A stretch of 64,000 bases of DNA from Zestomonas insulae (GTDB lineage: Bacteria > Pseudomonadota > Gammaproteobacteria > Pseudomonadales > Pseudomonadaceae). The position numbers and the translations under genes were made by a program. The notes under the pieces are model-generated. The model made no database searches, was not told the origin of the DNA, and worked only from the letters and a program-made list of their open reading frames with translations. Below, in pieces: positions 38,009 to 46,227 of the stretch. Location of the stretch: contig NZ_JAFEUP010000003.1 of assembly GCF_016901015.1 (NCBI RefSeq), forward strand, positions 372,001 to 436,000. The letters run 5' to 3'. The stretch's first letter is position 1. The number at the start of each line of letters is the position of its first letter.

Positions 38009-38626
38009 TCAGCCCTGCACCGGGCCGCCGGGCTCGCCACCCTGGACGCGGGCGCCGTCGCGGCGGGTGCCGAGGGCCTTGCCGAGGATCTTTCCGACGA
38101 TGGCGTCCTTGCCGGCGGTGTAGGCGTCGCGGTCGTCGGCGTAGCGCGCGGCGAGTTCGCGCTTGCTGCGCTGGTAGGCGGCGGCGTCCCGCGGATGGGT
38201 GCGCAGCCAGTTGCGGAAGATCAGGTGGCGGTCGGCGTCGGCCAGGTTCATCACGTGAATGTGGTGGGTGCGCCCGTTGCCCTGCGGCGGCATACCTTTG
38301 ACGAAGAACATCCGCTGCGGCGCCGGGTTGTCGCGCCAGTACTGGTAGCCGAGGCTTTCCAGCGGCGCGACGAGCTGTTCCCAGTCGGCGTCCGGCGGTG
38401 GCAGCAGCAGGATGTCGATGATCGGCTTGGCCTCCAGGCCAGGCACCGCGGTGCTACCGAAGTGCTCGATGCCCAGTTGCGGCATGGCGACCGCGGCGCG
38501 AATGGCGTCGGCCTCTTCGCGAAAACGTTGCGGCCAGTGCGGGTCGGCGGCAACCAGTTCGATGCGATCGGCGTCGGCATTGCTCCAGCGCTGGCCGTCG
38601 AAGTGCGGCGGTTCGGGGATGGTCAT
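38009..38626 (-). CDS. GrpB family protein (UPF0157, nucleotidyltransferase-like)
   Basis: A 205-residue protein of the GrpB/UPF0157 family, distantly related to nucleotidyltransferases. The core motif is HFGSTAVPGL followed by KPIIDILL, with two acidic metal-site candidates, and a second block of HIHVMN. Biochemical role unknown. The ATG at 38626 is preceded by CAGGAGTGAGCCG and lies four bases after the stop of the GcvH-like gene, so the two are translated from one message. Confidence 0.85.
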   Translation of the reverse strand: MTIPEPPHFDGQRWSNADADRIELVAADPHWPQRFREEADAIRAAVAMPQLGIEHFGSTAVPGLEAKPIIDILLLPPPDADWEQLVAPLESLGYQYWRDNPAPQRMFFVKGMPPQGNGRTHHIHVMNLADADRHLIFRNWLRTHPRDAAAYQRSKRELAARYADDRDAYTAGKDAIVGKILGKALGTRRDGARVQGGEPGGPVQG

Positions 38627-38630
38627 CGGC

Positions 38631-39092
38631 TCACTCCTGACGCAGCGCCTGGACGCCGGCATCGTGCGGATCGAAGCCATCCAGGCGCATGCGTTCGGCG
38701 AAGGCGGCCAGCGCCGCGGCGCCGCTGAGCAGTTCGCTGCGCGCCGCCGGCCAGTCGTCCGGCTGCAGACGGACCATCCAGCCGGCGCCGTAGCAGTCCT
38801 GGTTGATCAGCGCCGGGCGCTCGACCACCGCCGGATTGCTGGCCAGCAGGGTGCCTGCCAGCGGGCAGCGCGCCGAGCTGGCGGCCTTGGCGAATTCGAC
38901 CACGCCGAAGCTGCGGTCCTTGTCGATGTGCCAGCCGTCGCGCTTGGGGGTGAAGGCGAAGATCTGCCCGTAGCTCGCGCAGCCGTAGGCGGTCAGGCCG
39001 AGGGTAAGGCCATCGTCATCCGCACGCAGCCAGAGGTTGTAGTCCGGGGCGTACAGCAGCTCATCGGGGAACGCCAGACCGTGCAGGGTCAT
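38631..39092 (-). CDS. GcvH-like lipoyl-carrier protein outside a gcv operon
   Basis: A 153-residue protein with a lipoyl domain like glycine-cleavage H protein. The lipoylation site is Lys69 in VVEFAKAASSARCPLAG, and the downstream block LINQDCYGAGWMVRLQPDDW is diagnostic of GcvH. The N-terminus (LLYAPDYNLWLR) differs from the true H protein (THEHEW type), and no P, T or L protein gene is nearby. It overlaps the DsrE-family gene by four bases (ATGA). This suggests a lipoyl carrier used with a sulfur-relay protein rather than in glycine cleavage; that is inference. Confidence 0.82.
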   Translation of the reverse strand: MTLHGLAFPDELLYAPDYNLWLRADDDGLTLGLTAYGCASYGQIFAFTPKRDGWHIDKDRSFGVVEFAKAASSARCPLAGTLLASNPAVVERPALINQDCYGAGWMVRLQPDDWPAARSELLSGAAALAAFAERMRLDGFDPHDAGVQALRQE

Positions 39093-39439
39093 AGGCTCAG
39101 CACCTTGTCGGCTTCGAGGATCATCTGTGCCAGCTCGCCGCCGCTGCTGATCGCATCGAGTTCGTCGATCAGCGCGGTCTCGTCGATCAGCACGCCGGGC
39201 GCGCGGCACATCAGCAGGCGAACGCCGGCCTGCTTGGCCTGCTGGATGAAGTGCAGCAGCGGTTCGCCGTCGGCGATCACCCGCAGGCTGTCCGCCACCT
39301 CGCGGCGCGCCAGCTGGGCACCTTCGCCGCTGAGGAACAGGGTCACCTCGGCGTCCATGCAGGCCAGCAGGGTGGCGGTGTAGAACGGCGCGGCGCAACG
39401 CGCAGGGGTGCTCGGGCCGCTGTTGACCAGGATCAGCAC
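39089..39439 (-). CDS. DsrE family protein (sulfur-relay fold)
   Basis: About 116 residues of the DsrE/DsrF-like family: LILVNSGPSTPARCAAPFYTA, VTLFLSGEGAQLAR, LLMCRAPGVL and LIDELDAISSGGELAQMI. A Cys in PARCAAP and another in LMCRAPG are candidates for sulfur handling. The start is uncertain: the GTG at 39437-39439 gives the family N-terminus, but no strong ribosome site precedes it, so coupling to the upstream GNAT gene (stop 39450) is likely. Its stop overlaps the start of the lipoyl-carrier gene. Confidence 0.75.
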   Translation of the reverse strand: MLILVNSGPSTPARCAAPFYTATLLACMDAEVTLFLSGEGAQLARREVADSLRVIADGEPLLHFIQQAKQAGVRLLMCRAPGVLIDETALIDELDAISSGGELAQMILEADKVLSL

Positions 39440-39449
39440 ACATTGCGGC

Positions 39450-39947
39450 TCAGTCGGCCGGGGCAAGGTCCTTCTCCAGTTGCACCAGGGCGACCCGCCG
39501 CCCCTGTGGGTCGCGGCGCTCGACGATGGCCTGCGGGCGATAGCCCAGCTCGGTGTACAGCAGCAGGCCGGCGGCATTGCCGTTGAAGCAGGAGACGCGC
39601 ATCAGCTGGGCCTTGAAGTGCTGCACGGCGAGCTGCTCCATCACCCCGATCAGGTACTGCGCCACGCCGTGGCCGCGCGCGCTGGGCGCGACCATCATGT
39701 TGCCCAGCGCGCAGCTCTCGCCGTGCTGCCACTGGTAGAAGTTGGCGAAGCCGGCGACTTGGCCATGCAGCAGGGCGACCATGCTGTCGCGGCGCTCGGC
39801 CATGGTCGCGGCCAGCTGACCGACCGTCAGCGGCCAGGCGCCCTTGGGGTAGGCGAAGAACAGCTCGTCGGCGTTCTGCACGAACGTAACGACCTCGGCG
39901 AGGTCGGCGGCGCCGGCCGGGCGGTGGCTGAACGAGGCTTGCGGCAT
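39450..39947 (-). CDS. GNAT family N-acetyltransferase
   Basis: A 165-residue single-domain acetyltransferase. The acetyl-CoA loop is VAPSARGHGVAQYLI, followed by CFNGNAAGLLLYTELGYRP. The substrate cannot be inferred. It is the first gene of the minus-strand run GNAT, DsrE, GcvH-like, GrpB and M15D, with gaps or overlaps of at most 14 bases throughout. Confidence 0.85.
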   Translation of the reverse strand: MPQASFSHRPAGAADLAEVVTFVQNADELFFAYPKGAWPLTVGQLAATMAERRDSMVALLHGQVAGFANFYQWQHGESCALGNMMVAPSARGHGVAQYLIGVMEQLAVQHFKAQLMRVSCFNGNAAGLLLYTELGYRPQAIVERRDPQGRRVALVQLEKDLAPAD

Positions 39948-39973
39948 GGAGACTATTCCTGGCGGACGGGCCT

Positions 39974-40534
39974 TCAGTGTGGCGGATACTGTGATAGCAC
40001 TTTGCCTACCGTTTCACGGATCGCCGCTTCGCGCTCGGCCGGGGTCGGCGGCGAGTTGCGCATGATCTGCTCGCCGGTGCCGCGCCAGACCAGCTTGCCG
40101 TCCTTGCCGTCGTACAGGTCGATCTGCATGGTGGCGACCTTGTAGGTGACGTTGCGCGTCTCGGTGATGCCGGGGCCGCCCCAGTAGTTGCCCCAGTAGC
40201 CGCCCCAGTAACCGCCGTAGGTGGTGCTGACCTGATCCTGCTGCTGCTCGACGATCAGCGCCGCCTGCACCTGCACATCGCCGTGCGCGCCGGCTGCCGC
40301 CGGGCGCAGGCCGCGCTGCAGCAACTGGTCGTCGGTGGCCTGGCGAATGCGCTGTTCGGTGATGTCGCTCTTCAGTCGCGGGTCGTCCGGGGTGTAGAGC
40401 AGGGTCGGCTGCTTCCAGCTCCAGGTGCGGTAGTTCGCGAAGTCGCGGCTGCTGTCGTAGTCGCGATCCAGCTGCACGCTCTCGCAGGCGCTGAGAAGCA
40501 GCAGGGCGGGTACCAGGAAAAGACGAAGGGACAT
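39974..40534 (-). CDS. DUF4136 domain lipoprotein, paralogue 1
   Basis: A 186-residue outer-membrane-type lipoprotein: lipobox LLSAC near residue 17, then the DUF4136 pattern YDSSRDFANYRTWSWKQP, a glycine/tyrosine/tryptophan stretch (GGYWGGYWGNYWGG) and the end IRETVGKVLSQYPP. Function unknown. The ATG at 40534 has GGAG seven bases upstream, better than the TTG two codons earlier. The neighbour at 40605 is a paralogue in the same orientation. Confidence 0.85.
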   Translation of the reverse strand: MSLRLFLVPALLLLSACESVQLDRDYDSSRDFANYRTWSWKQPTLLYTPDDPRLKSDITEQRIRQATDDQLLQRGLRPAAAGAHGDVQVQAALIVEQQQDQVSTTYGGYWGGYWGNYWGGPGITETRNVTYKVATMQIDLYDGKDGKLVWRGTGEQIMRNSPPTPAEREAAIRETVGKVLSQYPPH

Positions 40535-40604
40535 GTTCAATCTCCGATGCTAGAGCCTTTAGCCAAGCCCACACGGCAGCGCTCGGCAAGCGCGCCGGGG
40601 ACAT

Positions 40605-41204
40605 TCAGCGCGGCGGATACTGGGTCAGCGCGTCGTTCACCGCCTGGCGCAGCGCACCGGCCCGCGCGCTCTGGTCGCCCTCGGCACTGGCCTCGGCGCT
40701 GCCGCTCCACACCGGCTGACCGTCGCGCGCGTCGAACAGGTCGATGTGCACCACCACGACCTGGCGCTCGTAGGTGCGAATCAGCGGCACGCTGCCGTAC
40801 ATGCCGTAGCGGTCGCCCCAGTACGGGCCGCTGCCGTAGTAGGTACCGAAGCTGTCCTGGGTCTGGTACTGGCGGGTCTCCACGCTGAGCGCGGCGCTCG
40901 CCTGCAGGTCGCTGGGTTTGCCGGCTTGCGCCGGGCGCAGGCCACGTTGGTCGAGGCCATTGAGCACCGCCTCGCGGAGCAGCTCGCCGCTGGCCCAGGT
41001 CGACCCCGCCGGTGCATCGCGCCACGACCAGGTGCGGTAGCGGCCGAAGTCGCGCGGCGCGGCCGGATAGGCGCTGAGGTCGAGGGTCTGTGCTGCCTGC
41101 GGCGGAGCCGGCGGCAGCGGCCGCGAACTGGCGGTATAGGGGTTGGGGCTTTGGCAGGCGGCCAGGCCGAGCGCCGTCACCAGCAGATACGGGCGGTAAT
41201 TCAT
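40605..41204 (-). CDS. DUF4136 domain lipoprotein, paralogue 2
   Basis: A 199-residue lipoprotein (lipobox GLAAC, Cys17) with the same DUF4136 core as the next gene: [25 protein letters not shown] and the ending [11 protein letters not shown]. It has a Pro-rich linker after the lipobox that the paralogue lacks. Tandem duplication is the simplest origin. It starts at 41204 behind GGGAGGAGTACCGCG. Confidence 0.85.
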   Translation of the reverse strand: MNYRPYLLVTALGLAACQSPNPYTASSRPLPPAPPQAAQTLDLSAYPAAPRDFGRYRTWSWRDAPAGSTWASGELLREAVLNGLDQRGLRPAQAGKPSDLQASAALSVETRQYQTQDSFGTYYGSGPYWGDRYGMYGSVPLIRTYERQVVVVHIDLFDARDGQPVWSGSAEASAEGDQSARAGALRQAVNDALTQYPPR

Positions 41205-41260
41205 CGCGGTACTCCTCCCATCGCTACTACCTGCTTCCTCCGGGGTTTCGTCAAGTCCCG

Positions 41261-42010
41261 CTACAGCGGCCGGCAGACCCAGTGCAGGTAGCGGCCGAGC
41301 CCTTCGAAACCGGGATGGCGGCGGTAGGCCAGTTCCATTTCCAGCAGGTCGATCAGCTCGGCCTTGGCCTGGAATTCGGCCGGCATGTAGTCGTGGAATA
41401 CCCGCACCCCGCTACGGCTTTCGACCTGCCAGTGGCCGTCGAGTTGCGCCGCCAGTTCGCGCGGGTCGAGCGGCTTCTGCGGGGTGAGGCTCTGGCTCTC
41501 GCCGGCGAACTGCTGCTTGCGCAGCTTGCGGAAATGGCCCTTGAGCAGGTTGCGGTAGACCAGCGCGTCCTTGTTGTAGAAGGCCAGCGACAGCCAGCCG
41601 CCCGGCGCGGTGAGCTGGTGCAGCACGGGGAGGATGGCGTGCGGCTCGGCCAGCCATTCCAGCACCGCGTGGCAGAGCACCAGGTCGTAGGGTTCGGTGA
41701 GCTGGCCAAGCAGCTCCTGCCACGGCGCCTGGATGAAGGTGGCGGTCTGCCCGGCCGCGGCGAAGCGCTCGCGGGCGCCGCTGAGCATCGGTTCGGCGGG
41801 TTCGGCGAGGGTCAGCTGATGGCCGCGCTCGGCCAGCCACAGCGCCATGTGGCCGAGCCCGGCGCCGATGTCGAGGACCCGCAGCGGGCGGTCCGGCAGC
41901 GCTTCGGCGAGGTCGGCCTGGAGCACCGCGAGGCGAATCGCGCCCTTGGCGCCGCCGTAGATTTTCTCGGCGAAGCGCGTCGCCAGTTCGTCGAAGTGGC
42001 GGTCGCTCAT
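41261..42010 (-). CDS. cmoM: tRNA 5-carboxymethoxyuridine methyltransferase CmoM
   Basis: A 249-residue class I SAM-dependent methyltransferase that methylates cmo5U34 of some tRNAs to mcmo5U. SAM motif I is [20 protein letters not shown], and the SmtA/CmoM-specific blocks [25 protein letters not shown] and [12 protein letters not shown] are present. It begins with [19 protein letters not shown], as in the family, and its start overlaps the stop of the MazG-like gene by four bases. Confidence 0.9.
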   Translation of the reverse strand: MSDRHFDELATRFAEKIYGGAKGAIRLAVLQADLAEALPDRPLRVLDIGAGLGHMALWLAERGHQLTLAEPAEPMLSGARERFAAAGQTATFIQAPWQELLGQLTEPYDLVLCHAVLEWLAEPHAILPVLHQLTAPGGWLSLAFYNKDALVYRNLLKGHFRKLRKQQFAGESQSLTPQKPLDPRELAAQLDGHWQVESRSGVRVFHDYMPAEFQAKAELIDLLEMELAYRRHPGFEGLGRYLHWVCRPL

Positions 42011-42312
42011 GACGTAAACCGCCGTTCGCTGTCGGCCAGCTTCGCGCGCACTGCCTGCTCCATGTCGATGCCCAGCTCGGCGCACAACAGCAGCAGGTAG
42101 AGGACGATGTCGCCGACTTCCTGACCGGCGTGCTCGAGCTTCTCCGGCGACAGCTGGCGCGCTTCGTCGTCGCCCAGCCACTGGAAGATTTCCACCAGCT
42201 CGGCCATCTCCACGCTGGCGGCCATGGCCAGGTTCTTCGGGTTGTGGAAGCGGCGCCAGTCGTTGCGATCGCGGATCGCGTGCAGGCGTTGGGTCAGTTC
42301 ATCGAGGTTCAT
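42007..42312 (-). CDS. MazG-like nucleotide pyrophosphohydrolase
   Basis: A 101-residue all-helical NTP pyrophosphohydrolase of the MazG/RS21-C6 type. The metal-binding E-x-x-E..E-x-x-D pattern is visible in EMAELVEIFQW and HAGQEVGDIVLYLL. It probably clears non-canonical dNTPs. The ATG at 42312 follows GAAGGAGAGCCGC. Translationally coupled to cmoM. Confidence 0.88.
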   Translation of the reverse strand: MNLDELTQRLHAIRDRNDWRRFHNPKNLAMAASVEMAELVEIFQWLGDDEARQLSPEKLEHAGQEVGDIVLYLLLLCAELGIDMEQAVRAKLADSERRFTS

Positions 42313-42379
42313 GCGGCTCTCCTTCAGCCGCATAGCTTCGGCCGCATCCCGGTGCGGCGCAAGCGCCTAGCGCGGACTC

Positions 42380-42452
42380 TGTAGGAGCGAATTCATTCGC
42401 GATGACCGGTAGCTCACTGCTGTGCCCTTCGCGAATGCATTCGCTCCCACAC
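42380..42452 (+). repeat. REPIN 2 (paired REP)
   Basis: TGTAGGAGCGAATTCATTCGCGATG and inverted CTTCGCGAATGCATTCGCTCCCACA with a spacer of about 22 bases, upstream of the MazG-like gene. The right arm has two changes. Confidence 0.9.
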
Positions 42453-42460
42453 CCGCACGG

Positions 42461-43312
42461 TTACAGCGGACGCCAGCTGCCGATCATGTGCAGCAGCTCC
42501 TGCTCGCCGTGCAGCTGGAACTGCCCGCTGGCCGCCGGCGCACTGGCCAGCAGGGCGACATGGCTGGGCAGCAGCACCGGCTTCTGGAAGCGTACCGCGA
42601 CCTCGTAACCGGCGTTCGGCAGGTGGCTGGCCAGCGCGCCGAGCGCGCGACCCTTGCTCCACAGGCCGTGGGCGATGGCGCGTGGAAAGCCGAACAGCCG
42701 CGCCGACAGCGCGCTGAGGTGGATCGGGTTGTAGTCGCCGGCGACCCGCGCGTAGCGGCGGCCAATGTCGGCCGGCGCCGACCAATCGGCCAGCGCCTGC
42801 AGCGGCAGCGGTGCAGGCTCCTCGGCGTCGAGCGGCGCGCCGTCGAGGCGCACGCTGCGGCACAGCAGGCGGCTGTCGGCTTCCCAGAGCAGGCCGAGCT
42901 GGTCCTCGAGGCTGGTGATCAGGCTGAACAGCGCACCCTTGGCGTGCGGCTGCAGGTTGGCCAGACGCACGCCGACCCGGAACGGGCCGAGCCCGCCGAG
43001 CGGGCGCAACACCTGGATACGGTTTTCCAGGTGCACCAGGCCGAGCAGCGGGAAGGGGAACTGCGCATCGGTGAGCAGGCGCATCTGCAGCGGGAAGGCC
43101 AGCAGGTGCGGGTAGGCCGGGGGCAGGTAGCCGTCGTCCGGCGCCGCGCAGAGCTGGCGATAGCGCGCCAGGTGGCCGGGATCGACGCTCACCGGGCCGC
43201 GCAGGCCGAGCTCGGGCAGCGTCTTGCCGGTCACCTTGCGGCGCAGGGCGGCGCGCAGGAACAGGCCTGGCAGGGCGGGCGGGGTGGGCAGGTCATGCCA
43301 GTCGGTGGCCAT
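42461..43312 (-). CDS. MaoC-type (R)-hydratase/dehydratase (HtdX-like)
   Basis: A 283-residue double-hotdog hydratase for (3R)-hydroxyacyl chains. The hydratase motif D-x4-H is intact (Asp193 and His198 in GDYNPIHLS), followed by GFPRAIAHGLWSKGR. Length and layout match mycobacterial HtdX rather than the short PhaJ type. It starts at 43312 behind AAGGAGACCCGC, divergent from the AraC regulator with about 160 bases between. With the FabG-like and thiolase genes nearby it would supply hydration/dehydration in an acyl chain cycle. Confidence 0.85.
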   Translation of the reverse strand: MATDWHDLPTPPALPGLFLRAALRRKVTGKTLPELGLRGPVSVDPGHLARYRQLCAAPDDGYLPPAYPHLLAFPLQMRLLTDAQFPFPLLGLVHLENRIQVLRPLGGLGPFRVGVRLANLQPHAKGALFSLITSLEDQLGLLWEADSRLLCRSVRLDGAPLDAEEPAPLPLQALADWSAPADIGRRYARVAGDYNPIHLSALSARLFGFPRAIAHGLWSKGRALGALASHLPNAGYEVAVRFQKPVLLPSHVALLASAPAASGQFQLHGEQELLHMIGSWRPL

Positions 43313-43474
43313 GCGGGTCTCCTTATGCTGATCGCAGCAGCTTAGCCGCCTGGGCCAGCACCGCATTGGCAGCGCGGCGCGGCAGAGCGGCGCGCCAGTC
43401 AATCGGCGCCTTGAGCCAGAGGCGCAAAACTGCCTAAGATGGCGCCGCCCTTCGAATAACAAGAACCTCGGACG

Positions 43475-44494
43475 ATGATGCGTGATCTGACCGACGATGT
43501 GGCGCTGATGCGCCCGGTGATCGACGCCTTGCGCGCCAGTGGCACCGATCCCGACCGGGTCCTCGCCCGGGTTGGCCTGGCCCCAGGCGACTTGCCGGCC
43601 GGCCGCTTCCCCCATACCGCACAGACCCAGTTCTGGAAGGCCGCCGCCGAAGAATGCGGCGAAGAGCATGTCGGCCTGCACCTGGCCGGCCACCTGCCGG
43701 CGTTCCACGGTCTGCTGCTCGAATACCTGTTCCTCTCCAGCGAAACCTTCGGCGATGGTCTGCGCCATGCGCTGCGCTACGTGCGCCTGCTCTCCGACAC
43801 GCTGAACGCGCGCCTCGACGTCGAGGGCGAGGCGGCGGTGCTGTCGCTGGGCATGCTCGGCAGCAACCGGCATTTCCCGGAAATGCTCGCCGGCGCGGTG
43901 ATCCGCCTGTTCGGTGCGCTCACCGAAGGCGCCTTCCGGCCGTTCCAGGTCGAGCTGATGCACGCCCAGGGCGCGCCGCTGGAGCGCTACCAGGCGGTCT
44001 ACGGCTGCCCGGTGCAGCTCGGCGCCGAGCGCTATGCGCTGCGCTTCGATGCCGCGGTGCTGAGCAAGCCGTCGCGGCATGCCGCGCCGGAACTGCTGCG
44101 CATCCACGAATCGCTGGCGCGCCGGCAGTTGGCCGAGGTCGAACGCCTCGACCTGGTGCGCAAGGTGCGCGAGCTGATCGCCGAACTGCTGGTCGACGGC
44201 GGCGCCACCCTGGAGCAGGTCGCCGGGCGCCTGAACATGCCGCCGCGGCGGCTGCGCGAGCGCCTGGCCATGGCCGGGGTGCGCTTCAACGACCTGATCA
44301 CCGACTACCGCTGCCGCCTGGCCAAGGACCTGCTGCTGAAGACCGACGAGCGCATCGAGGTGATCGTCGAGCGCACCGGCTTCTCCGAACCGAGCACCTT
44401 CTACCGCGCATTCAAACGCTGGGTGGGCGAGACGCCGGTGGAGTTTCGCAAGCGCGGCAAGGCGGAAGGCGCCACTGTTCCGGGCGCGCCCTGA
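43475..44494 (+). CDS. AraC family transcriptional regulator
   Basis: A 339-residue regulator with an N-terminal arabinose-binding-like domain (about 15-200; HVGLHLAGHLP, FHGLLLEYLFLSSETFGDGLRHALRY) typical of OruR/ArgR-like Pseudomonas regulators, and a C-terminal double helix-turn-helix (about 235-325; FSEPSTFYRAFKRWVGETPVEFRK). It lies between and apart from the MaoC and FabG-like genes and is the obvious candidate to control them. Starts at 43475; an ATG one codon later is equivalent. Confidence 0.9.
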   Translation: MMRDLTDDVALMRPVIDALRASGTDPDRVLARVGLAPGDLPAGRFPHTAQTQFWKAAAEECGEEHVGLHLAGHLPAFHGLLLEYLFLSSETFGDGLRHALRYVRLLSDTLNARLDVEGEAAVLSLGMLGSNRHFPEMLAGAVIRLFGALTEGAFRPFQVELMHAQGAPLERYQAVYGCPVQLGAERYALRFDAAVLSKPSRHAAPELLRIHESLARRQLAEVERLDLVRKVRELIAELLVDGGATLEQVAGRLNMPPRRLRERLAMAGVRFNDLITDYRCRLAKDLLLKTDERIEVIVERTGFSEPSTFYRAFKRWVGETPVEFRKRGKAEGATVPGAP

Positions 44495-44502
44495 CGCTTT
44501 TC

Positions 44503-44575
44503 GTAGGAGCGAATTTATTCGCGATGTGGGCACTTTCGGGCTGGCCGGCAATCGCGAATAAATTCGCTCCTACAG
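44503..44575 (+). repeat. REPIN 3 (paired REP, ATTTATT variant)
   Basis: GTAGGAGCGAATTTATTCGCGATG and ATCGCGAATAAATTCGCTCCTACAG, about 24 bases apart. Both arms carry the same C-to-T change against the other copies, so the change was copied or compensated. It lies between the convergent AraC and FabG-like genes. Confidence 0.92.
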
Positions 44576-44582
44576 GTTGGGC

Positions 44583-45938
44583 TCAGGCGCCCAGCAAGCT
44601 CTGCCCGCAGACCCGCAGCACCTGGCCGTTGACCGCGCCGGTGGTCGGCTGGCTGAGCCAGGCCACCGCTTCGGCGACGTCCTGCGGCAGGCCGCCCTGG
44701 CCCATCGAGTTCATCCGCCGCCCGGCCTCACGAATGGTGAAGGGAATCGCCGCGGTCATCTGCGTTTCGATGAAGCCCGGCGCCACCGCGTTGAGGCTGA
44801 TGCCGCGCTTGCCCAACGCTCCCGCCCAGGCGGCGGCGAGGCCGATCAGGCCGGCCTTGCTGGTCGCATAGTTGGTCTGCCCGAGGTTGCCGGCGATGCC
44901 GCTGATCGAGGCGAGCAGCACCACGCGGCCGTCGTCGCGCAGGGTGCCGGCATCCAGCAGCGCCTTGGTCAGCAGCTGCGGGGCGAGCAGGTTGACGTTG
45001 AGCACCGCATTCCAGAACTCGTCGCTCATCTTCGCCAGGGTCTTGTCGCGGGTGATGCCGGCGTTGTGCACGACGATGTCGATGCCGTCGGGCAGCGCCT
45101 CGACCAGTTGCGCCGGTGCATCCGTCGCGGTGATGTCGAGGGTCAGGCTGCGCCCGCCGAGGCGGGCGGCCAGCGCGTCGAGGCCGGCCTGCGCGGCGGG
45201 CACGTCGAGCAGCACCACCTCGGCACCGTCGCGCGCCAGGGTTTCCGCGATGGCCGCGCCGATGCCGCGGCTGGCGCCGGTGACCAGTGCCTTCTTGCCG
45301 GCCAGCGGCCGCGTCCAGTCGGCGACCTGCGCGGCGCACGGCGCCAGGCGCAGCACCTGGCCGGAGACGTAGGCGCTCTTCGGCGAGAGGAAGAAGCGCA
45401 GCGCGCCTTCCAGCTGGTCCTCGGCGCCCTTGCCGACGTACAGCAACTGCACCGTGCCACCGCGGCGGATTTCCTTGCCCAGCGAGCGGCTGAAGCCCTC
45501 CAGGGCGCGCTGCGCGCTGGCGGCCAGCGGGTCCTTGAGGCTTTCCGGGGCGCGGCCGAGGATCACCACGTGCGGGCATTTGCCGAGGCCCTTGAGCGCC
45601 GGCTGGAAGAAGTCGCGCAGGGCGATCAGCTGCGTGGTGTCAGTCAGGCCGCTGGCGTCGAACACCAGCGCCTTGAGCTTCGGCCCCTGCTCGGGCGTCC
45701 AGCGGCTCAGGCCGAAGCGTTGCTCGACGTCGGCGAAGGATTCGTTGGTGAGGCGATTGAGGAAGCCGCTCACTGCGCTCGCCAGCGGGCCGTCGCCACC
45801 GAGCAGCAGGGCACCGTCCACCGGCCGCGTGCGGCCGGCCTGCCAGCGCTCCAGGCGCACCGGCGCGGGCAGGCCGAGGGCGCCGACCAGGCGGCGGCCG
45901 GCGTTGGAGTTGGCGAAATCGAGATAGCGATCGGACAT
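44583..45938 (-). CDS. High-molecular-weight 3-oxoacyl-ACP/CoA reductase (FabG4-like)
   Basis: A 451-residue SDR with two domains. Residues 1-210 are a degenerate flavodoxin-like domain, and 212-451 an active ketoreductase with the cofactor loop VTGASRGIGAAI, NAG, catalytic Ser in ASISGIAG and Tyr357-x3-Lys361 (YATSK). This is the FabG4 type (about 454 residues) rather than the 245-residue housekeeping FabG. It reduces 3-oxoacyl chains with NAD(P)H. The start is at 45938. It is divergent from the thiolase gene. Confidence 0.9.
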   Translation of the reverse strand: MSDRYLDFANSNAGRRLVGALGLPAPVRLERWQAGRTRPVDGALLLGGDGPLASAVSGFLNRLTNESFADVEQRFGLSRWTPEQGPKLKALVFDASGLTDTTQLIALRDFFQPALKGLGKCPHVVILGRAPESLKDPLAASAQRALEGFSRSLGKEIRRGGTVQLLYVGKGAEDQLEGALRFFLSPKSAYVSGQVLRLAPCAAQVADWTRPLAGKKALVTGASRGIGAAIAETLARDGAEVVLLDVPAAQAGLDALAARLGGRSLTLDITATDAPAQLVEALPDGIDIVVHNAGITRDKTLAKMSDEFWNAVLNVNLLAPQLLTKALLDAGTLRDDGRVVLLASISGIAGNLGQTNYATSKAGLIGLAAAWAGALGKRGISLNAVAPGFIETQMTAAIPFTIREAGRRMNSMGQGGLPQDVAEAVAWLSQPTTGAVNGQVLRVCGQSLLGA

Positions 45939-46123
45939 GGAACGGGCTCCAGGCTGGGGGCTCGAAGAGTGTAGGCGTTCGGCCGGTAGGGATTGCAGTG
46001 TTGACCACTGTAACCGTCCACCCGTTTCATGCATTGACCGTGGCTGGTCCGCCTCGCGGCGGGTCGGCCAATGTCTCGCGGCCGCGGCAAGCTAGGCTCT
46101 GTTGGTACTGCGCAAGCTGCCGG

Positions 46124-46186
46124 TGTAGGAGCGAATTCATTCGCGATTCCGCGTGAGCCTCATCGCGAATGAATTCGCTCCTACAG
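46124..46186 (+). repeat. REPIN 4 (paired REP)
   Basis: TGTAGGAGCGAATTCATTCGCGATT and CATCGCGAATGAATTCGCTCCTACAG with the shortest spacer in the window (about 13 bases). It sits in the divergent gap between the FabG-like and thiolase genes, so promoters must lie on either side of it. Confidence 0.93.
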
Positions 46187-46227
46187 GGCCGCTGCGTCGC
46201 TTTTCATCCCCTTTCAGGAGTTCACCC

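Noticed and set aside
38631..39092. True glycine-cleavage H protein
   Set aside because: No gcvP, gcvT or lpd is nearby, and the N-terminal part differs from authentic H protein; only the lipoyl region matches.
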